This document shows, in pieces, positions 15,752-23,833 of a DNA stretch of 26,384 nt; the stretch's first letter is position 1; every line of letters starts with the position of its first letter. The notes beneath the pieces were generated by a model. The model ran no database searches. It was not told the origin of the DNA and was given only the letters and a program-made list of their open reading frames with translations. Source of the stretch: JBBIPZ01 sp037442505 [NCBI: Deltaproteobacteria bacterium]. GTDB taxonomy: Bacteria > CALINM01. Made by a program: the position numbers and the translations under genes. Location of the stretch: NCBI GenBank assembly GCA_037442505.1, contig JBBIPZ010000027.1:1-26384 (forward strand), read 5' to 3'.

Positions 15752-18679
15752 TTACCATTCTTCTTCAGAAATTATATAAATTTCAACCCATCTATTTTTC
15801 TTTCTACAAGACTCATTCAGCTCTTCGCACACAAGATAGCCTTTACCTAATCCAACAGTGGTTAAAATTTTATCTTTTCTCACCCCAAGTTTTATCATTT
15901 CATCTGCAACGTATTTTACGCGTTTTTCACTTAAATTTTTGTTATATTTTTTTGAACCCAACTGATCACAGTGACCGAAAAGTTCTATAAATGTTAATTC
16001 TTTATCTTTAACCCGGGAAGCCATTTCTTTTATTATATTATAATACCTTTTTGAAGCTAATTTTGTACTGTTAAACTTGAAGAATATCTTACCTATTGAT
16101 TTTTTTCTCCCATAAAAATCCTGAAAAAGCCTTTTTTCTGTCTTATATTCTTTCTTTTCAAAGAATTCCTCTTTTGTTTCGGTATTATAGACTGGTTTCT
16201 CTTTTTTTTCATTTTTTGTATTATTTTCTATTTTTATTGGTTTAACTTCTGGAGCACTTTTTATGACTTTTTCCTGTAGAATAAGTTCTATGTTCCCGAC
16301 ATCAATTATAAACCCCTCTTTATTAGGCAATAAAATTTCAAACTCAATAGTTTTATCCTTATAAAATACTGAACTTTTATACTTGCCGGGTGCAATATTT
16401 TCAATATAAAACTCCCCTTTTTTGCCTGTGGGGATTTTTATAACATTTTCCTTATCTTCTGTTGAGAATCTTATGCAGCCTGATTTTTCTTTTTTTGTTT
16501 CCTTAGGCTTTTGAATGGTTATATCGTAATATTCGAGGGGCATTTTCTCTTTATCAATTACACCAATTAACTTACCCGTATATCTGTATACCCTATAAAC
16601 GGGAAATTCCAGACAAAAACCACTTTTGTACCATGGCGAAACGGCAAACTCCTTCTTTAATATATCGTACTCGAAGGGTATATCTTTATCGTTCAAAGAT
16701 AAAATATTGTCATAATATGAGTTTAAGTCGGGTACAAATAGATATCCTTTTTTGTTAGTTTTGCCAGTATACTGACCATTTATATTAATTTTTACATTTT
16801 CTAAGTCTGATGTCTTTATAAGGGCAAAACTGTCGTTGATAGGTCTTGTAAAGCCTATCGTATCAGAAACGTATGCAACTGCGCCCGCATAACTAAGTCT
16901 ATACATTTCGAAGGTCTTTTCTGAACTATTTTTTAATGATACATCCAGTTCTGAAACTCCAAATTTTGTTCTATACTGCAGATATGGATTTATTGAGTTG
17001 TAAGTGTTATTAGTTTTTTCTCTTTCTAAATCAATCCTGTATCCGTAGCCTTCTCCAATCGGAGAAACCTTTGATAGCTGCAATACTTCTGCAGTTCTAC
17101 CCTCAGTATTTTCATACCTTGCAGATAATGTGTAATCCTTTTTCGGATAAATACTTAAACCCAGAAAGAACTCTGTAGAATTATTGTTTTCGTATTTTCT
17201 TGATAAGTTTGCATATATACTTGCATTTCCTTTTATTGATTTTGAATAGCCAAGATTGAGAATGTTTTTTTCGGAAGACTGATATTTATTATGTGAAAAA
17301 TCTATGCTAAAGTTGCCAACTTGTTCAACAAAGTAAGATATTCCAGCTGAGAAACTTTTTTTAATTTGATCGTTAACAAGCTGATATGAATTGTAATAAT
17401 CATCAGATGAGGCAACCCCAGAAGTTCTAAATGTAAAGTTTTTAAACTGGTAGTTATAAGAGGAGAGCATCGCGAATCCATAAAGACTATCTTTTTTACT
17501 AATAGATGGTAAAAGGCTTAAAATACCGTATTTATTTAGTAAAATGATAGCTTCACCGCTTAAATTATAAAAACTACTTGCAGGAACACCTTCAAACCTG
17601 CCACCAATATTTAAAAATTCATTGTAGCCATACCTTTCAAAACCAAGAAAACCAATATTTGTATAGTTGTTGCTATCTATAGAGTAGTTTTTCCTTAAAA
17701 AACCTATGGAATAGTTAAACTCTCTAACACCTTGCCTTAACATAACATCAGCAAAATAAAAGGGATAGCGATATGTCTCCAATCTACCATAAGGGTCTTT
17801 TATTACAATCTGAACATCTTTTCTTCCCCCATAATAGTATAAATCAGATAAGTTGACGCCACCAGGTGGAATGATTTCTTTTTTTATCAAGGTGTTGTCA
17901 AGATATATTTCCAGTTCAGAACGAAAAGTTGCAAAGGTGTTAATATCAAAAGTAGGTTTGTAAATATAGTAGGGGTCGATATCAAAATTTTTGTAAAAGC
18001 TTATACCAATCATTGGATTGCCAGCCGTAAGAGGTCCTGAAGGGGTTATAAAATCTCCAACAACCAATCTATTTAAACTTTTTCTGTTGTCATAAACTGC
18101 ATAGCTGTTTAATCTTGTGTATTTGTTGCTATCTTCGTTATAAAAGCCTTCCGTTATAAAGCTCCAATCAGTTAATCTGATTCCTAACTCATGATTTAAA
18201 TAAAAGTCGTTACTGTTTTCAATACTGGTATAATCAAGCCTGTAGTTGAGGAAAACGCTATTCTGTGAAGGAACAATAACATTTTCTCTTTTTTTAGGGT
18301 ATAAACTTATTGTAGTTTCAGGTAAATATTGTGGTGGTATGGTGATTTCCAGTTCGGCTCTTTCTTCATTCAATTTAAATTCCAACTCCTTCCAGCTGTT
18401 TAAAAGTAAGTATTCTTTGTCTTTTATTTTTGTTCTATTTCCGACTATTTCTTTCAAACCAAAGCTTAACAGATCATCGATAGGTAAAAATATTTTATTT
18501 CCATCAATAAAAGCAAAAACATCACCTTTTTTTTCACCATTTAAGACAATGGAGAAAACAATTTCGTTACCCTTAGGCTCAGCTATCGAAAGTCTTGGTA
18601 AGAAAAGGGTTAACAAAAGGAAACATAATATCAGTTTAAGGATTGCAGGATTCTTTACTAATATCAATTTTATCATCAA
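15752..18679 (-). CDS. Fimbrial outer-membrane usher with C-terminal OmpA-like domain
   Basis: The 975-aa protein is predicted to form the outer-membrane pore that takes subunits from the chaperone and assembles the pilus. A signal peptide (about 1-33) precedes an N-terminal chaperone-binding domain (about 40-150) and the beta-barrel/plug region (about 150-640, e.g. RLVVGDF and NPMIGISFYKN). C-terminal sandwich domains follow (about 640-800, including GEFYIENIAPGKY), then a charged linker (about 800-862). The last 112 residues are OmpA-like: KIFFKFNST (864), FGHCDQLGS, NLSEKR, KKNRWVEI. The peptidoglycan-binding residues D905 and R920 are conserved at the family's 15-residue spacing. The extra domain is unusual for ushers. 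The start overlaps the chaperone gene by 44 nt. Confidence 0.88.
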   Translation of the reverse strand: MMIKLILVKNPAILKLILCFLLLTLFLPRLSIAEPKGNEIVFSIVLNGEKKGDVFAFIDGNKIFLPIDDLLSFGLKEIVGNRTKIKDKEYLLLNSWKELEFKLNEERAELEITIPPQYLPETTISLYPKKRENVIVPSQNSVFLNYRLDYTSIENSNDFYLNHELGIRLTDWSFITEGFYNEDSNKYTRLNSYAVYDNRKSLNRLVVGDFITPSGPLTAGNPMIGISFYKNFDIDPYYIYKPTFDINTFATFRSELEIYLDNTLIKKEIIPPGGVNLSDLYYYGGRKDVQIVIKDPYGRLETYRYPFYFADVMLRQGVREFNYSIGFLRKNYSIDSNNYTNIGFLGFERYGYNEFLNIGGRFEGVPASSFYNLSGEAIILLNKYGILSLLPSISKKDSLYGFAMLSSYNYQFKNFTFRTSGVASSDDYYNSYQLVNDQIKKSFSAGISYFVEQVGNFSIDFSHNKYQSSEKNILNLGYSKSIKGNASIYANLSRKYENNNSTEFFLGLSIYPKKDYTLSARYENTEGRTAEVLQLSKVSPIGEGYGYRIDLEREKTNNTYNSINPYLQYRTKFGVSELDVSLKNSSEKTFEMYRLSYAGAVAYVSDTIGFTRPINDSFALIKTSDLENVKININGQYTGKTNKKGYLFVPDLNSYYDNILSLNDKDIPFEYDILKKEFAVSPWYKSGFCLEFPVYRVYRYTGKLIGVIDKEKMPLEYYDITIQKPKETKKEKSGCIRFSTEDKENVIKIPTGKKGEFYIENIAPGKYKSSVFYKDKTIEFEILLPNKEGFIIDVGNIELILQEKVIKSAPEVKPIKIENNTKNEKKEKPVYNTETKEEFFEKKEYKTEKRLFQDFYGRKKSIGKIFFKFNSTKLASKRYYNIIKEMASRVKDKELTFIELFGHCDQLGSKKYNKNLSEKRVKYVADEMIKLGVRKDKILTTVGLGKGYLVCEELNESCRKKNRWVEIYIISEEEW

Positions 18680-19379
18680 ATGTAAACCCGTTGGAAACCA
18701 ACTGGAAAAGAATTTTATCTATTTTATTACACTCCTCAAGCTTTCCTGAAAACAACCTTTTTGCTCCACTTAAAACATACCAGCCTTTGATGTCTTTAGA
18801 AAACACCTCCTTTTCACCCGCATACCCTTTTATCCTTATGTAATGAACTTGTAAATGATGGTTAGATTTATTTTCCATTTGTAGATGGAAAATGCTATTT
18901 GACACCATCTTTTTTGTTATCTCCCATTTTGTATCTTCTCTTAAGGGTTTCACAAAAATAGGGATACCAAATTTTAGTGCAATCTGGAGAGCAACACCTT
19001 CTTTATTTTGTTGAGAAGGTATCTCTTCTACAAAAAGACGATAAGTCTTTTCTTTTATTGGTGTAAGTGCTTTTAAACCAATTCGGATAAGTCTTTCTTT
19101 ACCGGGAGCTAAGGTAAAAACTTTGGGGAAAAAGATTATATCATCAGAATCAATATATACATCTTTGCCATTCTCGTCTTGTGTCCATTCCATAGCTTTT
19201 ACCTGAAAGTTAATTGGAACCTTATCTTCATTAATTACAGTGATCGACGTGCTTTTGTCCTGAGCAGACATCTCGATTCTAATAGGGCTTATACGCCATT
19301 CTCCTGCATTAGTTGTATTTACTGATATAAGCGAGATAAGACTAAAAAGTAGAAACAGAGATAGAAAATGGCCACGCAT
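18636..19379 (-). CDS. PapD-type periplasmic fimbrial chaperone
   Basis: Predicted to fold and cap pilus subunits in the periplasm before delivery to the usher. The product is 247 aa from the ATG at 19379, chosen because GAGGA lies 9 nt upstream and the protein then begins with a good signal peptide (MRGHFLSLFLLF, cleavage near TTNAG); an in-frame ATG eight codons earlier lacks this. Two immunoglobulin-like domains are suggested: domain 1 with WRISPIRIEM, INFQVKAMEWTQ, LAPGKERLIRIGL and the PapD-signature-like YRLFVEEIP; domain 2 from about 150. It overlaps the upstream MshEN-fusion gene by 38 nt and the downstream usher by 44 nt, indicating tight translational coupling. Confidence 0.9.
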   Translation of the reverse strand: MRGHFLSLFLLFSLISLISVNTTNAGEWRISPIRIEMSAQDKSTSITVINEDKVPINFQVKAMEWTQDENGKDVYIDSDDIIFFPKVFTLAPGKERLIRIGLKALTPIKEKTYRLFVEEIPSQQNKEGVALQIALKFGIPIFVKPLREDTKWEITKKMVSNSIFHLQMENKSNHHLQVHYIRIKGYAGEKEVFSKDIKGWYVLSGAKRLFSGKLEECNKIDKILFQLVSNGFTFDDKIDISKESCNP

Positions 19380-20433
19380 AAGTGCCGTTCCTCGCGTTAT
19401 CATTTAGTTTTAATCTATATGAAAGGTCAAACTTCATAGTTCTAACAGGAGATTTTATTAAAACCATACCGCCATTAGGTCCAAGCTTAACAGGTTCACC
19501 AAAACCAAACACTTCAACCTCTTCTATTAATCCATCACTAAATCCTTCAAAAACAACAAAAATCGCATTTGTATTGGTTTTTAGTTCAATGCTTGTGGCA
19601 TTTTTAATCTCTTTGGTTTTTGTGGCAATATCCCTCTCTGATATAACTATTTCTCCAATCTGTTTGGTTAAATTTAGTTTTGCGTAACTTCTTACTTCTG
19701 CAACGATTCTTACTCTTCCCTTTGTTATTGTATTGCTTAGTTCCTGGGCTTGCAATTCATTAACAAAAAAACTGGTTGAAAAGGTTATAAGTGTTGACAA
19801 GGCAACAGTAGCCAACTTTTGTTGAAGTGTAAGTCCCTTTTCTATATCTTTTTTCGTTACATATCCAAGTTCAAATAAAATCTCTCCCAGCCTTTTTTCA
19901 GGGTGAATTGTTTGAATTTTAAGTGCCTGATTAAGCTGGTCCCGTGTAATTATACCTAAACTAACTAAAAGCTCACCTAATTTAAGCTTTTTATGAATAG
20001 CCGCTTCTTCCTGTGTTTTCTGGAAGAGTAAAACTGCATCTAACTCTTTTTTGCTGATGAAGCCTTTTTCAACCAGTATCTCACCAATTTTTTTACCTGT
20101 CTTTTGTTGAAATGCCAAAGCTTCTTCTAATTCTTTTTCGGTAATTCTCTTTAGACTTATTAAAAGTTCACCAAGCTTTTTTCTAAGTCCAGTGGCGAAC
20201 TTTAGGGCTTTGTGAGGATTTGAGAGGTCTTCCTGAAAGTGTAGAACTATGCTTAATTCTTCCTTCGAAATAGCACCAAGATCTATTAATAACTCACCGA
20301 TTAGCTTATTTGTAGTTTTCTGTTCTTCAAGGGCTTTTTCAACATCCTCTTTTTTTACAAAACCGCCCGACAGGAGTAAATCTCCTAAAAGCCTTTTTTT
20401 CAATTTGCAAAAAAGATTACATTTTTCACTCAT
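19342..20433 (-). CDS. Triple MshEN domains fused through a membrane segment to a pilin-like domain
   Basis: A 363-aa protein of unusual build. Residues 14-204 hold six copies of a motif like LGELL-x4-G-xI-x4-L-x3-L-x2-Q. The LG glycines are at 17, 46, 88, 117, 153 and 183, so pairs 1-2, 3-4 and 5-6 have 29-30-residue spacing, as in MshEN cyclic di-GMP domains (two 24-residue motifs, 5-residue spacer). All six end in Q; the RLG arginine is kept only in repeat 6 (K in 3-5), so binding is uncertain. Residues 206-228 are a hydrophobic segment ending like a signal peptide (NELQAQ). Residues 229-363 look like a beta-sandwich and end GTYAWPFSISVSTF, matching the GTY/GSY final strand of the pilins. 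Function is inferred only. Confidence 0.8.
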   Translation of the reverse strand: MSEKCNLFCKLKKRLLGDLLLSGGFVKKEDVEKALEEQKTTNKLIGELLIDLGAISKEELSIVLHFQEDLSNPHKALKFATGLRKKLGELLISLKRITEKELEEALAFQQKTGKKIGEILVEKGFISKKELDAVLLFQKTQEEAAIHKKLKLGELLVSLGIITRDQLNQALKIQTIHPEKRLGEILFELGYVTKKDIEKGLTLQQKLATVALSTLITFSTSFFVNELQAQELSNTITKGRVRIVAEVRSYAKLNLTKQIGEIVISERDIATKTKEIKNATSIELKTNTNAIFVVFEGFSDGLIEEVEVFGFGEPVKLGPNGGMVLIKSPVRTMKFDLSYRLKLNDNARNGTYAWPFSISVSTF

Positions 20434-20458
20434 AGTTTAAATATACCATAAATCTCCA

Positions 20459-20962
20459 TTATGGTAAAAGTGTTAATGTGACAGTATCGGAGTAACTACC
20501 TATGGATGCATTTTGGTATGAACTATGAAGAGCTGTAGCTGTAATGTTTAAAGTTCTTCTTATGTTAATTATTCTGTTACGTCTTATTATTGTTTCGCTT
20601 TGCGGTGAATAAGTAAAGTTGTAATCAATGTATTCGTTTAATGTTGAATGTTTCATTCTATGCATGCCAGGAGATGCTTCATATAAGCCGTCATCATCAG
20701 TTATAGAATAGCTTAAAGTATCAAAACCAATGCATCTAAAATTGAGAGTAGCGGTGCCTGATATATCTAAACCAGTTCCTGGTGTTAAATTACCCAAATT
20801 AATTGTTGCATTACTTGTTTGAAACCAACAAGTCCAACCTGCTACAACAGCAGCACTTATATTAATAGATGTTGTTTGCGATTTTACATCTTTTGTGATA
20901 CACAAGAGTGAAAAAAGAAAAAAAAGAGAGGGCAATAAATGCCCTCTTTTTTTAGTGTGCAT
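20459..20962 (-). CDS. Spore coat U-type pilus subunit (second pilin)
   Basis: A secreted 167-aa subunit: signal peptide 1-28 (cleavage near VKS-Q), an N-terminal donor-strand-like extension (TTSINISAAVV) before C45, C77 as the likely disulfide partner, the DDDGLYE motif (89-95) shared with the major pilin, and the final strand GSYSDTVTLTLLP. Its ATG is 3 nt after the major-pilin stop (TAATTTATG) and has no Shine-Dalgarno, so translation probably depends on ribosomes arriving from the major pilin. Codons 6-17 coincide with an intrinsic terminator, which should make it a low-copy subunit. Confidence 0.87.
   Translation of the reverse strand: MHTKKRGHLLPSLFFLFSLLCITKDVKSQTTSINISAAVVAGWTCWFQTSNATINLGNLTPGTGLDISGTATLNFRCIGFDTLSYSITDDDGLYEASPGMHRMKHSTLNEYIDYNFTYSPQSETIIRRNRIINIRRTLNITATALHSSYQNASIGSYSDTVTLTLLP
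20911..20947 (-). terminator. Intrinsic terminator inside the second pilin's signal-peptide codons
   Basis: On the minus strand, AGAGGGCA (20947-20940) pairs perfectly with TGCCCTCT (20934-20927) around loop TTTAT, followed by C, eight T, C, six T. It starts 18 nt after the major-pilin stop, the normal place for a gene-end terminator, yet overlaps codons 6-17 of the next gene. On the plus strand the stem is also followed by a run of seven T. Confidence 0.75.
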
Positions 20963-20965
20963 AAA

Positions 20966-21433
20966 TTATGGATTTACTGTAATGGTTACCGTATCAGCAT
21001 AACTCCCTGCTGAGGCATTTTGATAATCCGTTTGTGCAAAGCTCGCAGTTATATTGAGAGTTATTGGGCTTGTTGGACCAGCACCTGTCCCGCTTGTAGG
21101 ATTGTAGCTAAACGTGTAAGGGATATACTCATTTGCCGTTGAATTGAATACGCGGTTTGCATTAGCTCCAGTCTCATACAAACCATCATCATCTGTTACA
21201 GTGTAGTTTGCATTTTTTGTGCACCAGAATATTAATGAGCCCGAACCATTAACAGTACCACCGACACTTGGGTCAAGAGAAACGCTGATGTTTGCAGAAG
21301 ATGTAGTGAACTTACAGGTGCCCACTACTGTCGCATTGATGTTTACAGTTCCAGTATCAGCTGCATAGGTTATTACCGTTGATAGCAAAAACATCAGAGA
21401 AAACATTGATACACCCAACAAAAATCTTCTCAT
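20966..21433 (-). CDS. Major pilin of the archaic chaperone-usher pilus (spore coat U type)
   Basis: A secreted 155-aa subunit and the first gene of the operon: signal peptide 1-24 (ends ITYA), an alternating donor-strand extension (TGTVNINATVV) before C40, C71 as the likely disulfide partner, DDDGLYE at 81-87, and the C-terminal strand GSYADTVTITVNP. The mature chain is rich in Ser, Thr, Asn and Ala with few charges, as expected for a structural pilin. It has the strongest translation signal of the operon (AAGGAGG just before the ATG) and a near-consensus promoter. A terminator immediately downstream should make its mRNA the most abundant. Confidence 0.9.
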   Translation of the reverse strand: MRRFLLGVSMFSLMFLLSTVITYAADTGTVNINATVVGTCKFTTSSANISVSLDPSVGGTVNGSGSLIFWCTKNANYTVTDDDGLYETGANANRVFNSTANEYIPYTFSYNPTSGTGAGPTSPITLNITASFAQTDYQNASAGSYADTVTITVNP

Positions 21434-21460
21434 ACATACCTCCTTTTTTTATTTATACTA

Positions 21461-21489
21461 ATTTTACCTAATTTCTAATGAAGTGTCAA
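21461..21489 (-). promoter_or_regulatory. Sigma70 promoter of the pilus operon
   Basis: Minus-strand TTGACA (21489-21484, perfect), 17-bp spacer, TAAAAT (21466-21461). The predicted leader is about 20 nt and contains AAGGAGG. I saw no clear activator or repressor palindrome next to it. Confidence 0.75.
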
Positions 21490-21927
21490 TAAATATGCAA
21501 TTAAAATGCCAAAAAACAATAACGATAAATTTTGTTTTAAATTCAAAGCACAACTTTATTTTACTTTATGAATCTTGCTATAACTACTATTTTTTTATTA
21601 CACCTTTTTGCTTAAATGTGCCAGCTAAATGACATTTTTTACGCCATTTAACTGTATGCCTAATAGCGCTGGCTGGTTAAGTTAGCGATGAACAATGCAA
21701 CCTAACTGTGGGGTGAAAAGTGAAATCATTAATTAACTATATGATGTGTTGTTCATTAATAGATAAACTTGATGATACCTTGATAATCAACGTGTGTTAA
21801 CTTAGAGACATTCTTTGCCCTAATGAAAAAAGTTAATTTTGTGTCTTAATAGCCCATTTTTATTTTTTAGCTCTTTAAGTGGTCATTCTGAGACGTCAGG
21901 CGAAGAATTTTCCCGCCATTAATATGC
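21490..21927. other. Gene-free spacer between rtcB and the pilus operon
   Basis: About 440 bp without a credible reading frame or RNA gene. It holds an imperfect inverted repeat (AGCTAAATG near 21624 with CATTTAACT near 21645) and the CATTCTG element at 21882-21908. No conventional rtcB terminator is evident. The mid-part (about 21600-21800) is less AT-extreme than its surroundings and could hide a decayed gene or small RNA, but nothing supports this directly. Confidence 0.5.
21882..21908. repeat. CATTCTGAG / CGAAGAAT dispersed element, copy 1
   Basis: It starts with GTCATTCTGAG and ends with GCGAAGAAT; ATTCT and AGAAT can pair as a small hairpin, with CTGA-GACG-TCAG nested inside. A related copy is at 25543-25567. 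It lies 20 nt beyond the rtcB stop. Confidence 0.5.
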
Positions 21928-23370
21928 TTAACCTTTTATGACACCGATTGGTTTTAGCATCGCTACTTTTTTTGATATGCCTGCATTATGCACCACATCT
22001 ACTACATTAGAAACGTCTTTATAAGCATCTGACATCTCTTCTGCAAGAGTTTCTCTCCCGGCGCTTTTAACAATAATTCCTTTGTCTGCCATCTCTTTTC
22101 TGATGGAGCGACCTTTTGCAGCTTTAATAGCCTGATGCCTTGACATTAATCTCCCCGCACCATGACAGGTTGACCCGAATGTATCTTCCATTGCCATTTT
22201 TGTGCCTATTAAAAGAAATGATGCCCTTCCCATATCGCCGGGTATTAATACTGGCTGTCCAATATCTTTATAACGAACAGGGAGTTCTTCGTGAAACGGT
22301 GGAAACGCCCTTGTAGCTCCTTTTCTATGAACAATAAGCTTTTTCTTTATTCCGCCAACATTATGTTCCTCTATCTTTGCTATATTGTGTGCCACATCAT
22401 AAATTATGCTCATTCCGAGGTCTTCAGGTGACATATTTAGAACGTCCATAAAAACTTCTCTTGTCCAATGCATTATACATTGTCTATTTGCCCATGCATA
22501 GTTAGCTGCAGCCTTCATTGCGGATAAATATGCTTGTGCTTCGCTACTTTTTATAGGGGCACATGCAAGTTCCCTATCTGGGAGTTGAATTTTATATTTT
22601 ATTACTGCTTGCGCCATTATTTCTATAAAATCTGTGCAAACCTGATGTCCAAAACCGCGTGAGCCAGTGTGTATCATAACAGTAATCTGTCCCGGGAATA
22701 GCCCCAAGATATCTGCAGCTTTACTGTCATAAATCTCATTAACATACTGAATTTCAAGAAAATGGTTTCCAGAGCCGAGAGTTCCTTGCTGAGCCCTTCC
22801 TCTTTCGAAAGCCTTATCACTTATTATGGAAGGATCTGCACCGTCGAGGTGTCCGTTAGATTCGATATACTGTAAATCGTCTTTCTCTCCAAAACCTTCT
22901 TCAACTGCAAAAAGAGCACCTTTTTTCAACAGGTTTATTTCATCCTGTTTGGAGAGTCTGAGCTTACCTTTAGAACCAACACCAGAAGGCACATCAAGAT
23001 ATAATTTATCAACTAACTTTTCTATGTAGTCCTTAATATCGTCTTTATGAATATTGCTTCTTAATAATCTGACACCACAGTTAATATCGTACCCAACGCC
23101 TCCCGGAGATATTATTCCTGTTTCCAAGTCAAATGCCGCGACACCACCAATAGAAAAGCCATATCCGGTGTGTATGTCTGGCATGGCTATGGATTTGCCA
23201 GAAATGCCGGGTAAAGTGGCAACATTTGCAACCTGTTTTATTGCGTCAATCTCAAGATATTTTTCCAGATTCTCATCTACATAAATGATCCCATCAACAT
23301 GCATTCCATCAACAAAACCTTTTGGAACAAGCAGACGAAACTTATCTAACCTTTTTAATTGCGTAGCCAT
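21928..23370 (-). CDS. rtcB: tRNA-splicing / RNA-repair ligase RtcB
   Basis: RtcB joins RNA 2',3'-cyclic phosphate or 3'-phosphate ends to 5'-OH ends using GTP and Mn2+; in bacteria it repairs cleaved RNAs. The 480-aa length is typical. Visible motifs: D95 and C98 of the metal site in GYDINCGVR, SGNHFLEIQ, HTGSRGFGHQV, VAHNIAKIEEH, HRKGATRAFPP, GDMGRASF and TCHGAGRLMSR, whose histidine corresponds to the GMP-accepting residue in studied homologues. The protein ends HNAGISKKVAMLKPIGVIKG, the usual C-terminus. AGGAGG precedes the ATG. It lies 37 nt after archease, the protein that activates RtcB, so the pair forms a complete module. Confidence 0.97.
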   Translation of the reverse strand: MATQLKRLDKFRLLVPKGFVDGMHVDGIIYVDENLEKYLEIDAIKQVANVATLPGISGKSIAMPDIHTGYGFSIGGVAAFDLETGIISPGGVGYDINCGVRLLRSNIHKDDIKDYIEKLVDKLYLDVPSGVGSKGKLRLSKQDEINLLKKGALFAVEEGFGEKDDLQYIESNGHLDGADPSIISDKAFERGRAQQGTLGSGNHFLEIQYVNEIYDSKAADILGLFPGQITVMIHTGSRGFGHQVCTDFIEIMAQAVIKYKIQLPDRELACAPIKSSEAQAYLSAMKAAANYAWANRQCIMHWTREVFMDVLNMSPEDLGMSIIYDVAHNIAKIEEHNVGGIKKKLIVHRKGATRAFPPFHEELPVRYKDIGQPVLIPGDMGRASFLLIGTKMAMEDTFGSTCHGAGRLMSRHQAIKAAKGRSIRKEMADKGIIVKSAGRETLAEEMSDAYKDVSNVVDVVHNAGISKKVAMLKPIGVIKG

Positions 23371-23407
23371 CTTTTGCCTCCTGTTTTTTGATAGTTATGC
23401 AGATGTC

Positions 23408-23824
23408 TTAAATATCAAAAATTATCTTTGCGTATAGACCTTTTTCATTGGTATCAAATAACATATTATGATAAGTTGCAGCCTTTATCAGCAGTCCTGC
23501 TTTGTGTTTGTTATTATCAAAGTAATCACCACACACGGAGGCGACAAGATTGTTTTGGTCAAACTTTTTAAAAACAACCTTACTGCCAACAAAGCCTTTT
23601 GCATCAAAATAAAAAATGAGCTCATTTAACCATTTTAGCAAAAGAGTCTCTTTGTCAGTAGCTGTCAGAGAAATTTCAATTTTTATTACAGGTTTAATCT
23701 TTGATGTTGTAATAAGCATGGATAGACCTTTTGCTGCATTTTCAAAAAGTTCTTCCATAGACTCACCCCTTACTTCAAGCCCAACGTCTCCGTAAAAATC
23801 TATAACTTTAAACCGCTTCTTCAT
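23408..23824 (-). CDS. Archease, RtcB activator
   Basis: Archease speeds RtcB guanylylation and turnover. The 138-aa protein matches the family: an N-terminal FKVIDFYGDVGLEVRG segment (where others have a DHTADxGIxV-like motif), ETLLLKWLNELIFYFD in the middle, and KAATYHNMLF near the C-terminus; the acidic metal-binding positions appear kept. There is no good Shine-Dalgarno, and an extended -10 box ends about 9 nt before the ATG, so the mRNA is probably nearly leaderless. It is the first gene of the archease-rtcB operon and divergent from amtB. Confidence 0.9.
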   Translation of the reverse strand: MKKRFKVIDFYGDVGLEVRGESMEELFENAAKGLSMLITTSKIKPVIKIEISLTATDKETLLLKWLNELIFYFDAKGFVGSKVVFKKFDQNNLVASVCGDYFDNNKHKAGLLIKAATYHNMLFDTNEKGLYAKIIFDI

Positions 23825-23833
23825 CTTTTAAAA

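Noticed and set aside
18636-18679. Overlap of chaperone and usher genes as a possible frameshift
   Set aside because: Both proteins are complete: the chaperone has a natural end and the usher a signal peptide. A 44-nt overlap in a coupled operon needs no error.
20433-21433. Two similar pilin genes as a recent tandem duplication
   Set aside because: They share the DDDGLYE motif and overall fold, but cysteine context, length and most residues differ, so any duplication is old.
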